This document shows, piece by piece, positions 8,670 to 16,344 of a stretch of DNA of 64,000 nt. Each line of letters starts with the position of its first letter. The first letter of the stretch is position 1. This DNA comes from DYKG01 sp964596185 (GTDB lineage: Bacteria > Muiribacteriota > Ozemobacteria > Ozemobacterales > Ozemobacteraceae), in contig CAZQUE010000005.1 in assembly GCA_964596185.1 (NCBI GenBank), forward strand, positions 46,527 through 110,526. The letters are read 5' to 3'. A model generated the notes under the pieces. It was not told where the DNA came from. It made no database searches and saw only the letters and a list, made by a program, of their open reading frames with translations. The position numbers were made by a program, and so were the translations under genes.

Positions 8670-9269
8670 ATGTCAAATGACTCTTTAAAAAACGCTGAGC
8701 GACAACTGATCAACGATACGCTCAACGGCAATACTTCTTCGTTCCAACCTCTGGTTGAAAAATACTGGGGTCTGGTTTTCTCAATAATTCAGAAATATGT
8801 CAAAAACTCTGAAACAGTGGCCGACCTTAGCCAGGAAGTTTTCTTGATCGCCTATTCACGATTACAACAGTACCGTCCTGAATTCAATTTTTCGCCATGG
8901 CTGTCAAAAATTGCCGTCAATAAAGCACTTGAATTTCTTCGTCGCGAGAAACGTTCTCCAGTCATTGATTTTGACCCGGACTTCACTGAGTGTCATCGTT
9001 TTGCTCCGGAACAAATTCTCAAACAGCGTGAACTTTTCGATGAATGCCTGGAAAAATTGCCTGCTGAAATGCAGATAATTTTCATTCTCAGACACGGACT
9101 TGAGTTTTCTTATGATGACATCGCCCACGTTCTTGACCTGCCGGTCGGAACAATTAAAGGATTATTATTTCGAGTGAGAAACCATTTAAAAAGGATTTTT
9201 GAACAGGGTAAAGAGGCCCAGCAAATTACCGACATGGTTTTTTCAGGAAAAGAATGCCATGAAGAATAA
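8670..9269 (+). CDS. ECF-type RNA polymerase sigma factor
   Basis: The protein has 199 residues. Region 2 spans about residues 25-95, with VADLSQEVFLIAYSRLQQY (core binding and -10 recognition) and FSPWLSKIAVNKALEFLRR. Region 4 spans about 130-185, with LPAEMQIIFILRHGLEFSYDDIA and a helix-turn-helix. There is no region 3 or 1.1, as in extracytoplasmic-function sigma factors. ATG at 8670 is preferred over the TTG one codon upstream. The downstream anti-sigma gene overlaps by 11 bp, so the two are translationally coupled. The gene follows a strong terminator and needs its own promoter. Confidence 0.9.
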   Translation: MSNDSLKNAERQLINDTLNGNTSSFQPLVEKYWGLVFSIIQKYVKNSETVADLSQEVFLIAYSRLQQYRPEFNFSPWLSKIAVNKALEFLRREKRSPVIDFDPDFTECHRFAPEQILKQRELFDECLEKLPAEMQIIFILRHGLEFSYDDIAHVLDLPVGTIKGLLFRVRNHLKRIFEQGKEAQQITDMVFSGKECHEE

Positions 9270-10227
9270 ATGCCTGGAATCTGGTCAATTACAAGATTAT
9301 CTTGATCATAATCTTTCAGCCAAACAGCAGAAAGATTGCGAACAACATCTCAAGGACTGTGCGGACTGCCGCCAGGAACTTGAAGCATTTACCAGACTGT
9401 ATCAGGTTTCAGCCGAGCATTCTGTCAGGCAAATTTCGGCAAAAGCCTCCTCAAGACAGATTGAGTCGGTGATGAACAGAATCACACAACAAAATAAAAA
9501 ACCTCAAAAATCTGAGAAAATCAATCTCGGCGATATTTTCTCAGGTAATGTTAAATGGTTATTTGCTCCGGTTTTTGTGGTTGTTTCGCTATTGATTATA
9601 GTTCTTATCAATAAACCAGAGCAAAAAAATACTTACAAACCATCAACCACACGATTCAGTCTTGAGTCAAACGTCGTCGAAACTGTTTTCGATCCAGGCG
9701 TCATGCTCAGAGTGGGCAGCGATAAGCAACTAAAGCTTTCAGAATTTAACAAAGTACCGGTTGGTAAGGCAGTGCAACTTCCCAAGGATGCAATGATAAT
9801 CGTCAGAATAGCTGACAGTCAGATTAAGTTAAGTGAAGAAGCCATGTTCGGCTTTAGCAAAAAAGAGATGAAACTTGCAGCCGGCAATGCGACTATTGAA
9901 TTGAAAAACCCGCATCCAGGCTTCATAGTAAAAATGCCGTTTGCTGAAGTCTCCCCGTTGGGCACGAAATTTTCGCTAGAAGTGAATAAACATTTCATTA
10001 AAATTCAACTTGAAGAAGGGCAATTGGCAATTGCCGGCAGAACAGGCATAAAAAGAATTCTATCTCAACCCGGACACATTTTTGTTAGCCCCAAAGGGCA
10101 GTTCAGCGATCAGGTTCCTCAAATAGACACAACGATTCCAGTCATGCCAAATGAGCTAAAAGATGGACATAACGCTCATACGCCTGGAGACGATGGGTCG
10201 CCACAACGCATTCTTGATTCTTTCTAA
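9259..10227 (+). CDS. Transmembrane anti-sigma factor with zinc finger and FecR-like domain
   Basis: The predicted 322 residues start at the ATG at 9259, inside the end of the sigma gene. Residues 1-45 hold an anti-sigma zinc finger (HLKDCADCRQEL, the HxxxCxxC core). A single membrane helix lies near residues 97-117 (WLFAPVFVVVSLLIIVLI). The extracytoplasmic part has a FecR-like domain (roughly 200-280, including FAEVSPLGTKFSLEV). The zinc finger would hold the sigma factor inactive at the membrane, while the FecR part senses a signal outside. No TonB-dependent receptor, the usual partner of FecR proteins, is in view, so the signal is unknown. Confidence 0.85.
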   Translation: MKNKCLESGQLQDYLDHNLSAKQQKDCEQHLKDCADCRQELEAFTRLYQVSAEHSVRQISAKASSRQIESVMNRITQQNKKPQKSEKINLGDIFSGNVKWLFAPVFVVVSLLIIVLINKPEQKNTYKPSTTRFSLESNVVETVFDPGVMLRVGSDKQLKLSEFNKVPVGKAVQLPKDAMIIVRIADSQIKLSEEAMFGFSKKEMKLAAGNATIELKNPHPGFIVKMPFAEVSPLGTKFSLEVNKHFIKIQLEEGQLAIAGRTGIKRILSQPGHIFVSPKGQFSDQVPQIDTTIPVMPNELKDGHNAHTPGDDGSPQRILDSF

Positions 10228-10261
10228 AAAAAGAAAAGCCCGCGGGATTTCACCCATGGGC
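10226..10261 (-). terminator. Terminator of the PHA operon
   Basis: Read on the minus strand, GCCCATGGG and CCCGCGGGC form a 9 bp stem with one mismatch and a 6 nt loop, followed by CTTTTCTTTTTTT. It lies between the convergent anti-sigma and phaA genes. Confidence 0.7.
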
Positions 10262-10269
10262 CCGGAAGG

Positions 10270-10297
10270 TCTGCGAGACTTACCACAGTCCCGCAGA
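10270..10297 (-). repeat. Hairpin in the phaA 3' region
   Basis: TCTGCGAGACT and AGTCCCGCAGA form an 11 bp stem with one mismatch around a 6 nt loop. It lies between the phaA stop and the operon terminator. It may protect the transcript 3' end; no U tract follows it. Confidence 0.4.
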
Positions 10298-10318
10298 GGC
10301 AAGGAAAGGAATCAAGCC

Positions 10319-11497
10319 TTAGATACGTTCAATGGCCACAGCCACGCCCATACCACCGCCTACACAGAGGGTAGCAAGGCCTTTTTTGAGGTCAGAACGC
10401 ATCAATTCATACAACAGTGTTACGAGAATGCGAGCCCCGGAGGCTCCGATGGGATGTCCGAGTGCAATCGCTCCACCGTTGACATTGGTCTTAGTTTTAT
10501 CGAGTCCAAGCTCACGAATAACTGCCAGTGACTGAACGGCAAAAGCTTCATTGGCTTCAACGCGATCAAGATCTTCTACTTTCCAGCCGGCTTTTTCAAG
10601 AGCCTTTCTGGTGGCATTTACTGGGCCAAGGCCCATTCTGCTTGGGTTAAGGGCTGTTGTTGCATGAGCAACAATTTTTGCCAGAGGTTTAAGATTGTTC
10701 TTTTTAACGAAATCGGCCGAAGCAATCACCAGCGCAGCAGCGCCGTCATTGATACCAGAAGCATTGCCGGCAGTGACAGAACCGTCTTTTTTGAAGGCCG
10801 GGCGAAGCTTGGCAAGGGTTTCTACTGTTGTCCCAGGGCGGAAATGCTCATCTTTTTTGAACTGAATCGGATCGCCTTTTCGCTGAGGAATTTCAACCGT
10901 AACGATTTCTTTTTCAAAGTTGCCTTTTTCCCAGGCTTCGGTAGTGCGTTTAACACTTTCAGCGGCGTAAGCATCCTGTTCATCGCGGGAAATTTTGAAT
11001 TCATCGGCCAACCATTCCGCGGTCATACCCATGTGCTCACCGGAAAAAACGTCGGTAAGGCCGTCCACAAGCATTGAATCACGGGTAGTTACATGGCCTA
11101 GCGCAGTGCCATTGCGAAGGTCGGTGAGGTGAGGAGACTGGCTCATGCTTTCCATGCCGCCGGCGACGATACAATCGGCATTACCAGCAAGAATAGCATC
11201 AACTGCGAGACCGACGGTCTTGAGTCCAGAGCCGCAAAGCTGATTGATTGCCCATGCCGGAACATTTTCCGGAATTCCGGCACCGATAGCTGCCTGACGA
11301 CCGGGACCCTGGCCCTGCCCTGCCTGAAGAACGCAACCCATGATTACTTCTTCAACCTGTTCAGGTTTAACACCAGCGCGGTTCAAAGCTTCCTTTATGG
11401 CAATACTGCCCAGTTTATGTGCCGGAACAGCCTTCAAAGTTCCCATCAGCCCGCCAATCGCTGTTCTTGTTGCTCCAAGAATATAGACTTCAGTCAT
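10319..11497 (-). CDS. phaA: Acetyl-CoA C-acetyltransferase (beta-ketothiolase)
   Basis: The protein has 392 residues, the standard thiolase II length. The acyl-accepting cysteine is C88 (NQLCGSGLK); the other catalytic residues are H348 (GHPIGASGAR) and C378 (LCVGGGMG). It condenses two acetyl-CoA to acetoacetyl-CoA, the first step of polyhydroxybutyrate synthesis. AAGGAG precedes the ATG. It is the last gene of the six-gene PHA operon, 12 bp after a synthase gene. The context favours the biosynthetic PhaA role over fatty acid breakdown. Confidence 0.93.
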   Translation of the reverse strand: MTEVYILGATRTAIGGLMGTLKAVPAHKLGSIAIKEALNRAGVKPEQVEEVIMGCVLQAGQGQGPGRQAAIGAGIPENVPAWAINQLCGSGLKTVGLAVDAILAGNADCIVAGGMESMSQSPHLTDLRNGTALGHVTTRDSMLVDGLTDVFSGEHMGMTAEWLADEFKISRDEQDAYAAESVKRTTEAWEKGNFEKEIVTVEIPQRKGDPIQFKKDEHFRPGTTVETLAKLRPAFKKDGSVTAGNASGINDGAAALVIASADFVKKNNLKPLAKIVAHATTALNPSRMGLGPVNATRKALEKAGWKVEDLDRVEANEAFAVQSLAVIRELGLDKTKTNVNGGAIALGHPIGASGARILVTLLYELMRSDLKKGLATLCVGGGMGVAVAIERI

Positions 11498-11509
11498 TTC
11501 ATTTTCTCC

Positions 11510-12574
11510 TTATAATTTTCTGGTTAAAAATTCGTTGATAATGCGGTAACTTTCGATCCGCACCGGATGAGCCGCGATAACCGAGACATGCCCGGCCGGC
11601 ATAACATGATATTCAAGCTTCTTGCTTTTGGCGCATTTTGCGCCATTGATCGCTCTGGCAGCCCGTTCATTGAACACATGGTCGTCACGGGCAACCAGAC
11701 TCAACGTCGGCACATCGATATCTTCGACGCCGACCGGCAACCCGTCGATAACGAAGTTGCCTTTGTAGAACCGATTTTCCTGATAAAAATCCTTAATCAG
11801 TTCTATAAATGCTTTCTTGGCAAAGCAAACATTATCGCTACCCCAGATATCCAAGGCTTCCCAGATGGTTTTAAAACCCGGCATATCAAAATTTTCCAGC
11901 AGCTTTCTATATTTACCCAATTGACTTTTTACATCGAGTAGAGGAAACGAAGCATGAAAGAATTCAGCAGGAACGATTCCCTGGAAAGGCGAAGTCATTT
12001 TTTCAACATCGAAGCCATCAGTAGCAGTCCATTGAGCCAGCAGGCCGGAATCTTCGAGATCAAGTGGCGCAGTCAGCAAAAACAGCCTTGCTACGTCTTT
12101 TTTCAATTCCGGATGAGCGGCATAGAGAGCTGCCATCAGCCCACCAATACACTGACCTGCCAGCTGCACCTTTTCAACACCGGCAATTCTTTTTACCTGG
12201 CGAACGGCGCGTCTGACCCATTTACTTACATAATGATCGAAACCGCAATTGCCCATTCCGGCATCAGGTGTGCCCCAGTCGACGATGAAGACATCGAGGC
12301 CTGCGTCTTTCATTGCTTCGAGCAAAGAATGACCCGGCAACAGATCCATGATGTAGTTGCGATTGATCAAAGATGGAATCATGAGAACCGGCAAATGCTT
12401 CGATTTGCCTGCTGGCTGACAACGATAAAGAGTCCATGAGGCCTGGTGAAAAACCGGCGCTTTTTCAGTCGGTTCCATTCCCAGTCGTTTGCGATCGCCC
12501 TCGGTATATTGCTTCAACACCGACTTTGAAAGCATTTCACGATAGCCTTCCGGTAATTCCTTGTTTTCTTTCAC
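11510..12574 (-). CDS. phaC: Poly(3-hydroxyalkanoate) synthase, class III/IV-like PhaC
   Basis: The protein has 354 residues, the size of class III/IV PhaC (about 355-360) rather than class I (about 590). The lipase-like box is GQCIGG with nucleophile C142; the triad is completed by D297 or D298 (VARDDHVF) and H329 (PAGHVSV). It polymerises (R)-3-hydroxyacyl-CoA on the granule surface. It starts with GTG preceded by AAAGGA. Class III/IV synthases need a small partner subunit, and the gene immediately upstream encodes a plausible one. A second PhaC-like gene lies further upstream in the same operon. Confidence 0.9.
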   Translation of the reverse strand: MKENKELPEGYREMLSKSVLKQYTEGDRKRLGMEPTEKAPVFHQASWTLYRCQPAGKSKHLPVLMIPSLINRNYIMDLLPGHSLLEAMKDAGLDVFIVDWGTPDAGMGNCGFDHYVSKWVRRAVRQVKRIAGVEKVQLAGQCIGGLMAALYAAHPELKKDVARLFLLTAPLDLEDSGLLAQWTATDGFDVEKMTSPFQGIVPAEFFHASFPLLDVKSQLGKYRKLLENFDMPGFKTIWEALDIWGSDNVCFAKKAFIELIKDFYQENRFYKGNFVIDGLPVGVEDIDVPTLSLVARDDHVFNERAARAINGAKCAKSKKLEYHVMPAGHVSVIAAHPVRIESYRIINEFLTRKL

Positions 12575-12617
12575 GGTTGTTCCTTTTCCTGTTTTTTTCT
12601 AATATTAAAACAAACGC

Positions 12618-12995
12618 TTATTTTTTGGCAGCTTTAATTTTAGCAGGTTTTTCAGAAGCTCCCTTTTTTTCAGCTGCAGGTGCCTTTTGCTCGCCCTTTG
12701 CCTGTGTTTCGACATAGTCTTCAAAGCGCTCACTCAAGTCGATAAGCCGTTCTTCGATGTCGGTAAGCTTCTGCAGAACCTTTACCATTTCGGTGCGTGA
12801 AGGCAGATTCATAGCGGCCATCTGTTCATCGATAAATTTAGAATACATTGCCTTACCGGTCATGGTTGCAGCAATCGATTTTGACATTTCGGCAATAAAT
12901 TTTTCATTATGGACCAGCTTTTCAAGGTGCTCACCCATTAGCTTTTCCCAGTTTTCAGTCCATTGTTTCATCATATCTTCGCCCATTGTAAACAT
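12618..12995 (-). CDS. PhaE/PhaR-like PHA synthase subunit or granule-associated protein
   Basis: The 125 residues are nearly all helical. The segment NLPSRTEMVKVLQKLTDIEE (about 63-82) resembles the C-terminal motif shared by PhaE, PhaR (class IV subunit) and poly-beta-hydroxybutyrate associated proteins, in which LPSR precedes a heptad coil. The tail is rich in K, A, E and P, as in phasins. It lies between the two phaC-like genes, which fits a synthase partner. It is shorter than PhaE (about 360 residues) and class IV PhaR (about 200). GAAAGGA precedes the ATG. The subunit assignment is inference from motif and position. Confidence 0.65.
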   Translation of the reverse strand: MFTMGEDMMKQWTENWEKLMGEHLEKLVHNEKFIAEMSKSIAATMTGKAMYSKFIDEQMAAMNLPSRTEMVKVLQKLTDIEERLIDLSERFEDYVETQAKGEQKAPAAEKKGASEKPAKIKAAKK

Positions 12996-13008
12996 GCTAT
13001 TATTCCTT

Positions 13009-14034
13009 TCAATTCATTATAAAATCAATAACGCTCTGACAGGCATCCTTGCCATGTCTGCCCGTGGTGATTCCTACGTGACCGGAAGGTATGGTTACCT
13101 GCTTAACCGGACCATGATCGGTCTCTGGCAACATGGTAGTTGGCACCGGAGCGATATGATCTTTAGAAGCATTAAGAATCAGGGTTCTGGCTTTACGTAG
13201 TGCCGGATCGACAACTTTTCCATCAGCAGTAGCCAATCGGCCCTGACTTAAGAGATTGTCCTGATACAGGTCTGTCAGAAGTTCGTAATAAGCCTTGGCT
13301 GGAAAATCAACCGGGTCTGCCACCCAGCGTTCCATAGCATTAAACAGCTTTTTAAAACTTTCGCTTTCACATTTCTGATGAAACATCTTGGTTTTCTGAT
13401 AGACTCCCAGAGGTTGAATGAACTGAAACGAAAAAGCCAGAAGCCAGCCCGGCATTTTTTCCATACTAGCAGAAAATTCTTCAACCGGAAATGTATTTGC
13501 ATAATTGCCAAGAATCCCTGATTGGTCAAAGTCGAGAGGAGCGGTCAGAAGAATGAGATGATCGACGAGTTCAGGTTCGAGACAACTGAAAGCGTAGGCC
13601 ATGGTGCCACCAATACAATAACCAAGCATATCCACCTTGCCAGAACCGGTTACTTTTCTGATCTGGCGAATGGCACGTTTGATCGTCTTGTGATAATAAT
13701 GGCTCAGTGGCATGTGTCCAACTTCTGTACCGGGATAACCCCAGTCGAGAATAAAGGTTGGGCGCTTTTGTGCAAGTTGTCTGATGTAACTGGTTTCTTC
13801 GGTAACGTCGAGAATATACCAGCGATTGATCAATGAAGGAATGATCAGCATCGGGGTTCCCTGAACCTCGTCCGGGCTTTCGAATTTCAATAACGAAACG
13901 TTACCGGCACGCCAGATCTCTTCGCGTGGAGTTACGCCGCGGGGATATTCACCCCAATTTTCTGCGGTTTTGCGCATAAAGTGTTCAGTAACTGCGTCCA
14001 TGTGCTGGACAAGTGTGTCTAGGCTTCCGATCAT
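13009..14034 (-). CDS. phaC: Second PhaC-like poly(3-hydroxyalkanoate) synthase
   Basis: The protein has 341 residues with the same fold as the downstream synthase: IPSLINRWYILD near residue 65, lipase-like box GYCIGG with C140, D292 (ASKDHIAP) and H319 (PSGHVGIT). All triad residues are present, so this is not an obviously dead paralogue. It lies 22 bp after the reductase and 13 bp before the PhaE/PhaR-like gene. Sequence outside the motifs differs clearly from the other copy, so the pair is old rather than a recent duplication. They may form a heteromeric synthase or prefer different substrates. Confidence 0.85.
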   Translation of the reverse strand: MIGSLDTLVQHMDAVTEHFMRKTAENWGEYPRGVTPREEIWRAGNVSLLKFESPDEVQGTPMLIIPSLINRWYILDVTEETSYIRQLAQKRPTFILDWGYPGTEVGHMPLSHYYHKTIKRAIRQIRKVTGSGKVDMLGYCIGGTMAYAFSCLEPELVDHLILLTAPLDFDQSGILGNYANTFPVEEFSASMEKMPGWLLAFSFQFIQPLGVYQKTKMFHQKCESESFKKLFNAMERWVADPVDFPAKAYYELLTDLYQDNLLSQGRLATADGKVVDPALRKARTLILNASKDHIAPVPTTMLPETDHGPVKQVTIPSGHVGITTGRHGKDACQSVIDFIMN

Positions 14035-14056
14035 TCTTCCGACCCTCCAGTCTGAA

Positions 14057-14806
14057 TTAAAGTTTCAATCCACCGTCGATACCGATAACCTGACCGGTAA
14101 TGTAAGAGCTTTCATCGCTGCAAAGGAACAGGTAGAGTTGGGCAACTTCTTCAGGCTGACCAAGTCTCTGCATCGGAGTTTTTTCTTCGAGCATTTTAAT
14201 GACCTTTTCAGGAACCGTAGCAAGCATTTCAGTCATGGTATAACCGGGAGCGACCGCGTTAACTCTTACGCCTTTGCGGCCGAGTTCGCGCATCCAGGTG
14301 TAAGTCATGCCGATAACCCCAGCTTTAGCAGCTGAATAGTTAGTCTGGCCAAAATTGCCCTGTACACCCACGATTGAAGTTGTGTTAACAATCGAACCGG
14401 ATTTCTGTTCAACCATTTTTCTGGCAACAGCCTGGCTCATCAGAAAAACGCCCTTGAGATTAACTTTGATGACGCGGTCAAAAGCTTCTTCGGTCATTTT
14501 TATCAACTGAGCATCAGCAGTGATGCCGGCATTATTTACCAGACAGTCGATTTTGCCATGGGCGGCATAAATTTCTTCAACAACTTTTTCGACATCGGCA
14601 GCGCATGAGACGTCAAGCTTTTTGCCGATAATCTTGCCAGTGCTGCCTTCTGCGAGTTTTTCTTCGCCGACAGCTGCCAGAGCCTTGTCGCTAATATCAA
14701 GGGCGTAAACGATCGCTCCTTCTTCAGCAAAAAGCTTGGAGGCCTTTAGTCCGATGCCTGCGGCACCACCGGTTATAAGTGCTACTTTTCCATTCATTCT
14801 GTTCAT
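14057..14806 (-). CDS. phaB: Acetoacetyl-CoA reductase (SDR family, FabG-like)
   Basis: The protein has 249 residues, a classical short-chain dehydrogenase. The cofactor loop is TGGAAGIG near residues 12-19, followed by NNAG (91-94), N116, S144, Y157 and K161 (YSAAK), which together form the catalytic set. It reduces acetoacetyl-CoA to (R)-3-hydroxybutyryl-CoA with NADPH, the second PHA step. The ATG at 14806 is preceded by CAGGAGA; the open frame extends upstream without a better site. FabG activity is possible from sequence alone, but the operon points to PhaB. Confidence 0.88.
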   Translation of the reverse strand: MNRMNGKVALITGGAAGIGLKASKLFAEEGAIVYALDISDKALAAVGEEKLAEGSTGKIIGKKLDVSCAADVEKVVEEIYAAHGKIDCLVNNAGITADAQLIKMTEEAFDRVIKVNLKGVFLMSQAVARKMVEQKSGSIVNTTSIVGVQGNFGQTNYSAAKAGVIGMTYTWMRELGRKGVRVNAVAPGYTMTEMLATVPEKVIKMLEEKTPMQRLGQPEEVAQLYLFLCSDESSYITGQVIGIDGGLKL

Positions 14807-14921
14807 ATCATTCTCCTGTTTTGCACAGGCGGCGATCTGCTTTTTCAGACCGCCGCCCGCATCTGGTTGGTTTAATTTTTCAGTTGAGTGGCGCCGACTC
14901 TGGCGTCGAGACAAGAATCAA

Positions 14922-15236
14922 TTACTTTTCAGCAGTTTTTTCTTTGGGCTGAATAGCTTTGATTGTTTCTTCATAAACTTTCTGATAACGATTGTTGAAT
15001 TTTTCGATATTTTCGCGGAAAAGGCTGCGAAGTTCTTCGTTGGTATTGGCAGTGTTGTTCCATGCTTCGTGCATGAATTCTACGTTGCGGTTCATGTGGT
15101 CGAAGAAAAGTTCCATGCTCTTTTTGGTATAACCACTGGTCTGATCCATAGAAGCTCTCCAGAATTTGTTCATAACCTGGAAATTGTCTTTCATAAGCTG
15201 TGCATATTCGTTTGAAAATTCCATCCACTTGTTCAT
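14922..15236 (-). CDS. phaP: Phasin family protein
   Basis: The 104 residues are helical and rich in aromatic and amide residues (MEFSNEYAQLMKDNF, NEEFR-type heptads), with a charged K, E, P tail. Phasins coat PHA granules and set their number and size. AAAGGAG lies just before the ATG at 15236, which is preferred over the longer open frame. As first gene of the operon, next to a strong promoter, it is placed for the highest expression, as is usual for phasins. Identification rests on composition and context more than on a strict motif. Confidence 0.75.
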   Translation of the reverse strand: MNKWMEFSNEYAQLMKDNFQVMNKFWRASMDQTSGYTKKSMELFFDHMNRNVEFMHEAWNNTANTNEELRSLFRENIEKFNNRYQKVYEETIKAIQPKEKTAEK

Positions 15237-15265
15237 TTTGAAACTCCTTTGAAGTTTTAGGTTTT

Positions 15266-15281
15266 GAGTTTTTAAAAACTC
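15266..15281. promoter_or_regulatory. Perfect 16 bp palindrome in the PHA operon leader
   Basis: GAGTTTTTAAAAACTC lies between the predicted transcription start (about 15292, minus strand) and the phasin start codon. It could be an operator or a leader hairpin. Confidence 0.5.
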
Positions 15282-15430
15282 TTGCTGCATTGCAAGATTA
15301 TTATCGTCATTTTGCTGCAAAGTGTCAAGACTTTTTTTTATTTTTTTTATTTTCACATCAACATCGCCTTTTCAAAAGGGGTTTTATCACTTTTGCACTT
15401 GCACGACAAATGCAAATTCTCGCAATTTCG
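15282..15430. promoter_or_regulatory. TGC-rich repeat region around the PHA operon promoter
   Basis: Several TTGC/TGCA motifs cluster here: CTTGC-N6-GCAAG at 15281-15296, which overlaps the -10 region, two copies of TTGCTGCA (15282 and 15312), and TTTGCA...TGCAAA at 15392-15416. In Paracoccus denitrificans the PHA-responsive repressor PhaR binds TGC-rich DNA between pha genes, so an analogous repressor is plausible. No such regulator gene is in the window. The rest of the 518-base gap to 15754 holds another palindrome, a short hairpin and a terminator, but no gene I can support. Confidence 0.5.
15300..15328 (-). promoter_or_regulatory. Strong sigma-70-type promoter of the PHA operon
   Basis: On the minus strand, TTGACA (15323-15328) is separated by 17 bp from GATAAT (15300-15305). 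This near-consensus promoter starts transcription about 56 nt upstream of the phasin ATG. Confidence 0.8.
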
Positions 15431-15587
15431 ACGGAATTTTCAGCCAGACCCAACTGCCAAGCCATAACAAACCAGGAACACACTTGGCAATGGCGAAATT
15501 AATGAATCTAAGGAGGCAATCTTTTAAGGCTATTTCCAGGAAAAGCACGCCGCCAATGATATATACAAAGCAAACAATCTCTCGCCG

Positions 15588-15607
15588 CGATGCAATATAT
15601 TGCGTCG
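15588..15607. promoter_or_regulatory. Imperfect 20 bp palindrome centred on GCAATATATTGC
   Basis: The core GCAATATATTGC (15592-15603) is a perfect palindrome flanked by CGA and TCG. It contains the same TTGC half-site as the repeats near the PHA promoter, 270 bp away. Just beyond it (15619-15635) is a 7 bp hairpin, GCTTTCT-TTC-AGAAAGC, followed by CTTTTT. Confidence 0.35.
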
Positions 15608-15649
15608 TCGCAGCAAAAGCTTTCTTTCAGAAAGCCTTTTTCAACAGAC

Positions 15650-15697
15650 TAAAAGCAAAGACCGGTCAATCCACCAACTTTGGCAATTGTGACCGGC
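15650..15697 (-). terminator. Probable terminator of the TerB-like gene
   Basis: CCGGTCA (15662-15668) pairs with TGACCGG (15690-15696). On the minus strand the stem is followed by a T-rich run. The arms are the same as those of the terminator after gapN (22468-22513). Confidence 0.5.
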
Positions 15698-15754
15698 CTG
15701 TGAGATTTTTCCCTATTAGGGAAGGGCTAATGTCAAATCATCACTGTTACAAAA

Positions 15755-16150
15755 CTATTTACCAACCTCAAAGAATTTTGCTGCTTCTGCATAAGTAGAG
15801 AACAGTCTTTTGACCCAGCCAGAATATTCCTTGACGTCTTCTTCAGTCATTGCGAAGAGATCTCTCAGACGATTAATGATTTTTGCTTCTTCGGGCGAAA
15901 AATTGCCGTCGCAGCTGGCGAGAGAAATCAACTCAAGCATGATCGACACCCGACTGTTCTTGTCAGGGAAAAACTGCTGCAATACTTCATCAGAAGGATT
16001 ACGAATGAGCTCGGGCTGACCCATCTCAGCGCTCAGGGCAGCGATCATTTCAGCTTCCTGGGCACTTACCTGCTCATCTGCTTCGATGAGTTCTCTGGCC
16101 AGTCCAAGAAAAAGTTTTTGCTGATGCGGATTTAAGTCTTTAAGAAACAT
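15755..16150 (-). CDS. TerB-like (tellurite resistance TerB / DjlA N-terminal) helical protein
   Basis: The 131 residues are all helical, with two acidic repeats typical of the TerB fold: LIEADEQVSAQEAEMIAAL (about 22-40) and ASCDGNFSPEEAKIINRL (about 78-95). Both have the D-x-x-(V/F)-x-x-x-E pattern seen in TerB, which binds metal. The family occurs in stress-response complexes at the membrane and in many stand-alone proteins of unknown role. GGGGAGG precedes the ATG. It is a single gene on the strand of the PHA operon, separated from it by a terminator and 500 bp of regulatory DNA. Confidence 0.7.
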   Translation of the reverse strand: MFLKDLNPHQQKLFLGLARELIEADEQVSAQEAEMIAALSAEMGQPELIRNPSDEVLQQFFPDKNSRVSIMLELISLASCDGNFSPEEAKIINRLRDLFAMTEEDVKEYSGWVKRLFSTYAEAAKFFEVGK

Positions 16151-16344
16151 TATTTTGCCTCCCCGATTTGTTCATTTTTCAACTTAAATATCATAGAATG
16201 AATACAGCTTTTATGCAAACCCGAAGTTTTGTTTCTAACAAGACCAGATTTTCTTTTGTCGTCAGGACAAACCGATTTTTGTTATCCTTAACGAGTTTAA
16301 GGCGTATTATATTTTGAAAAGCATTTTCCAAACTGGAGGACATT

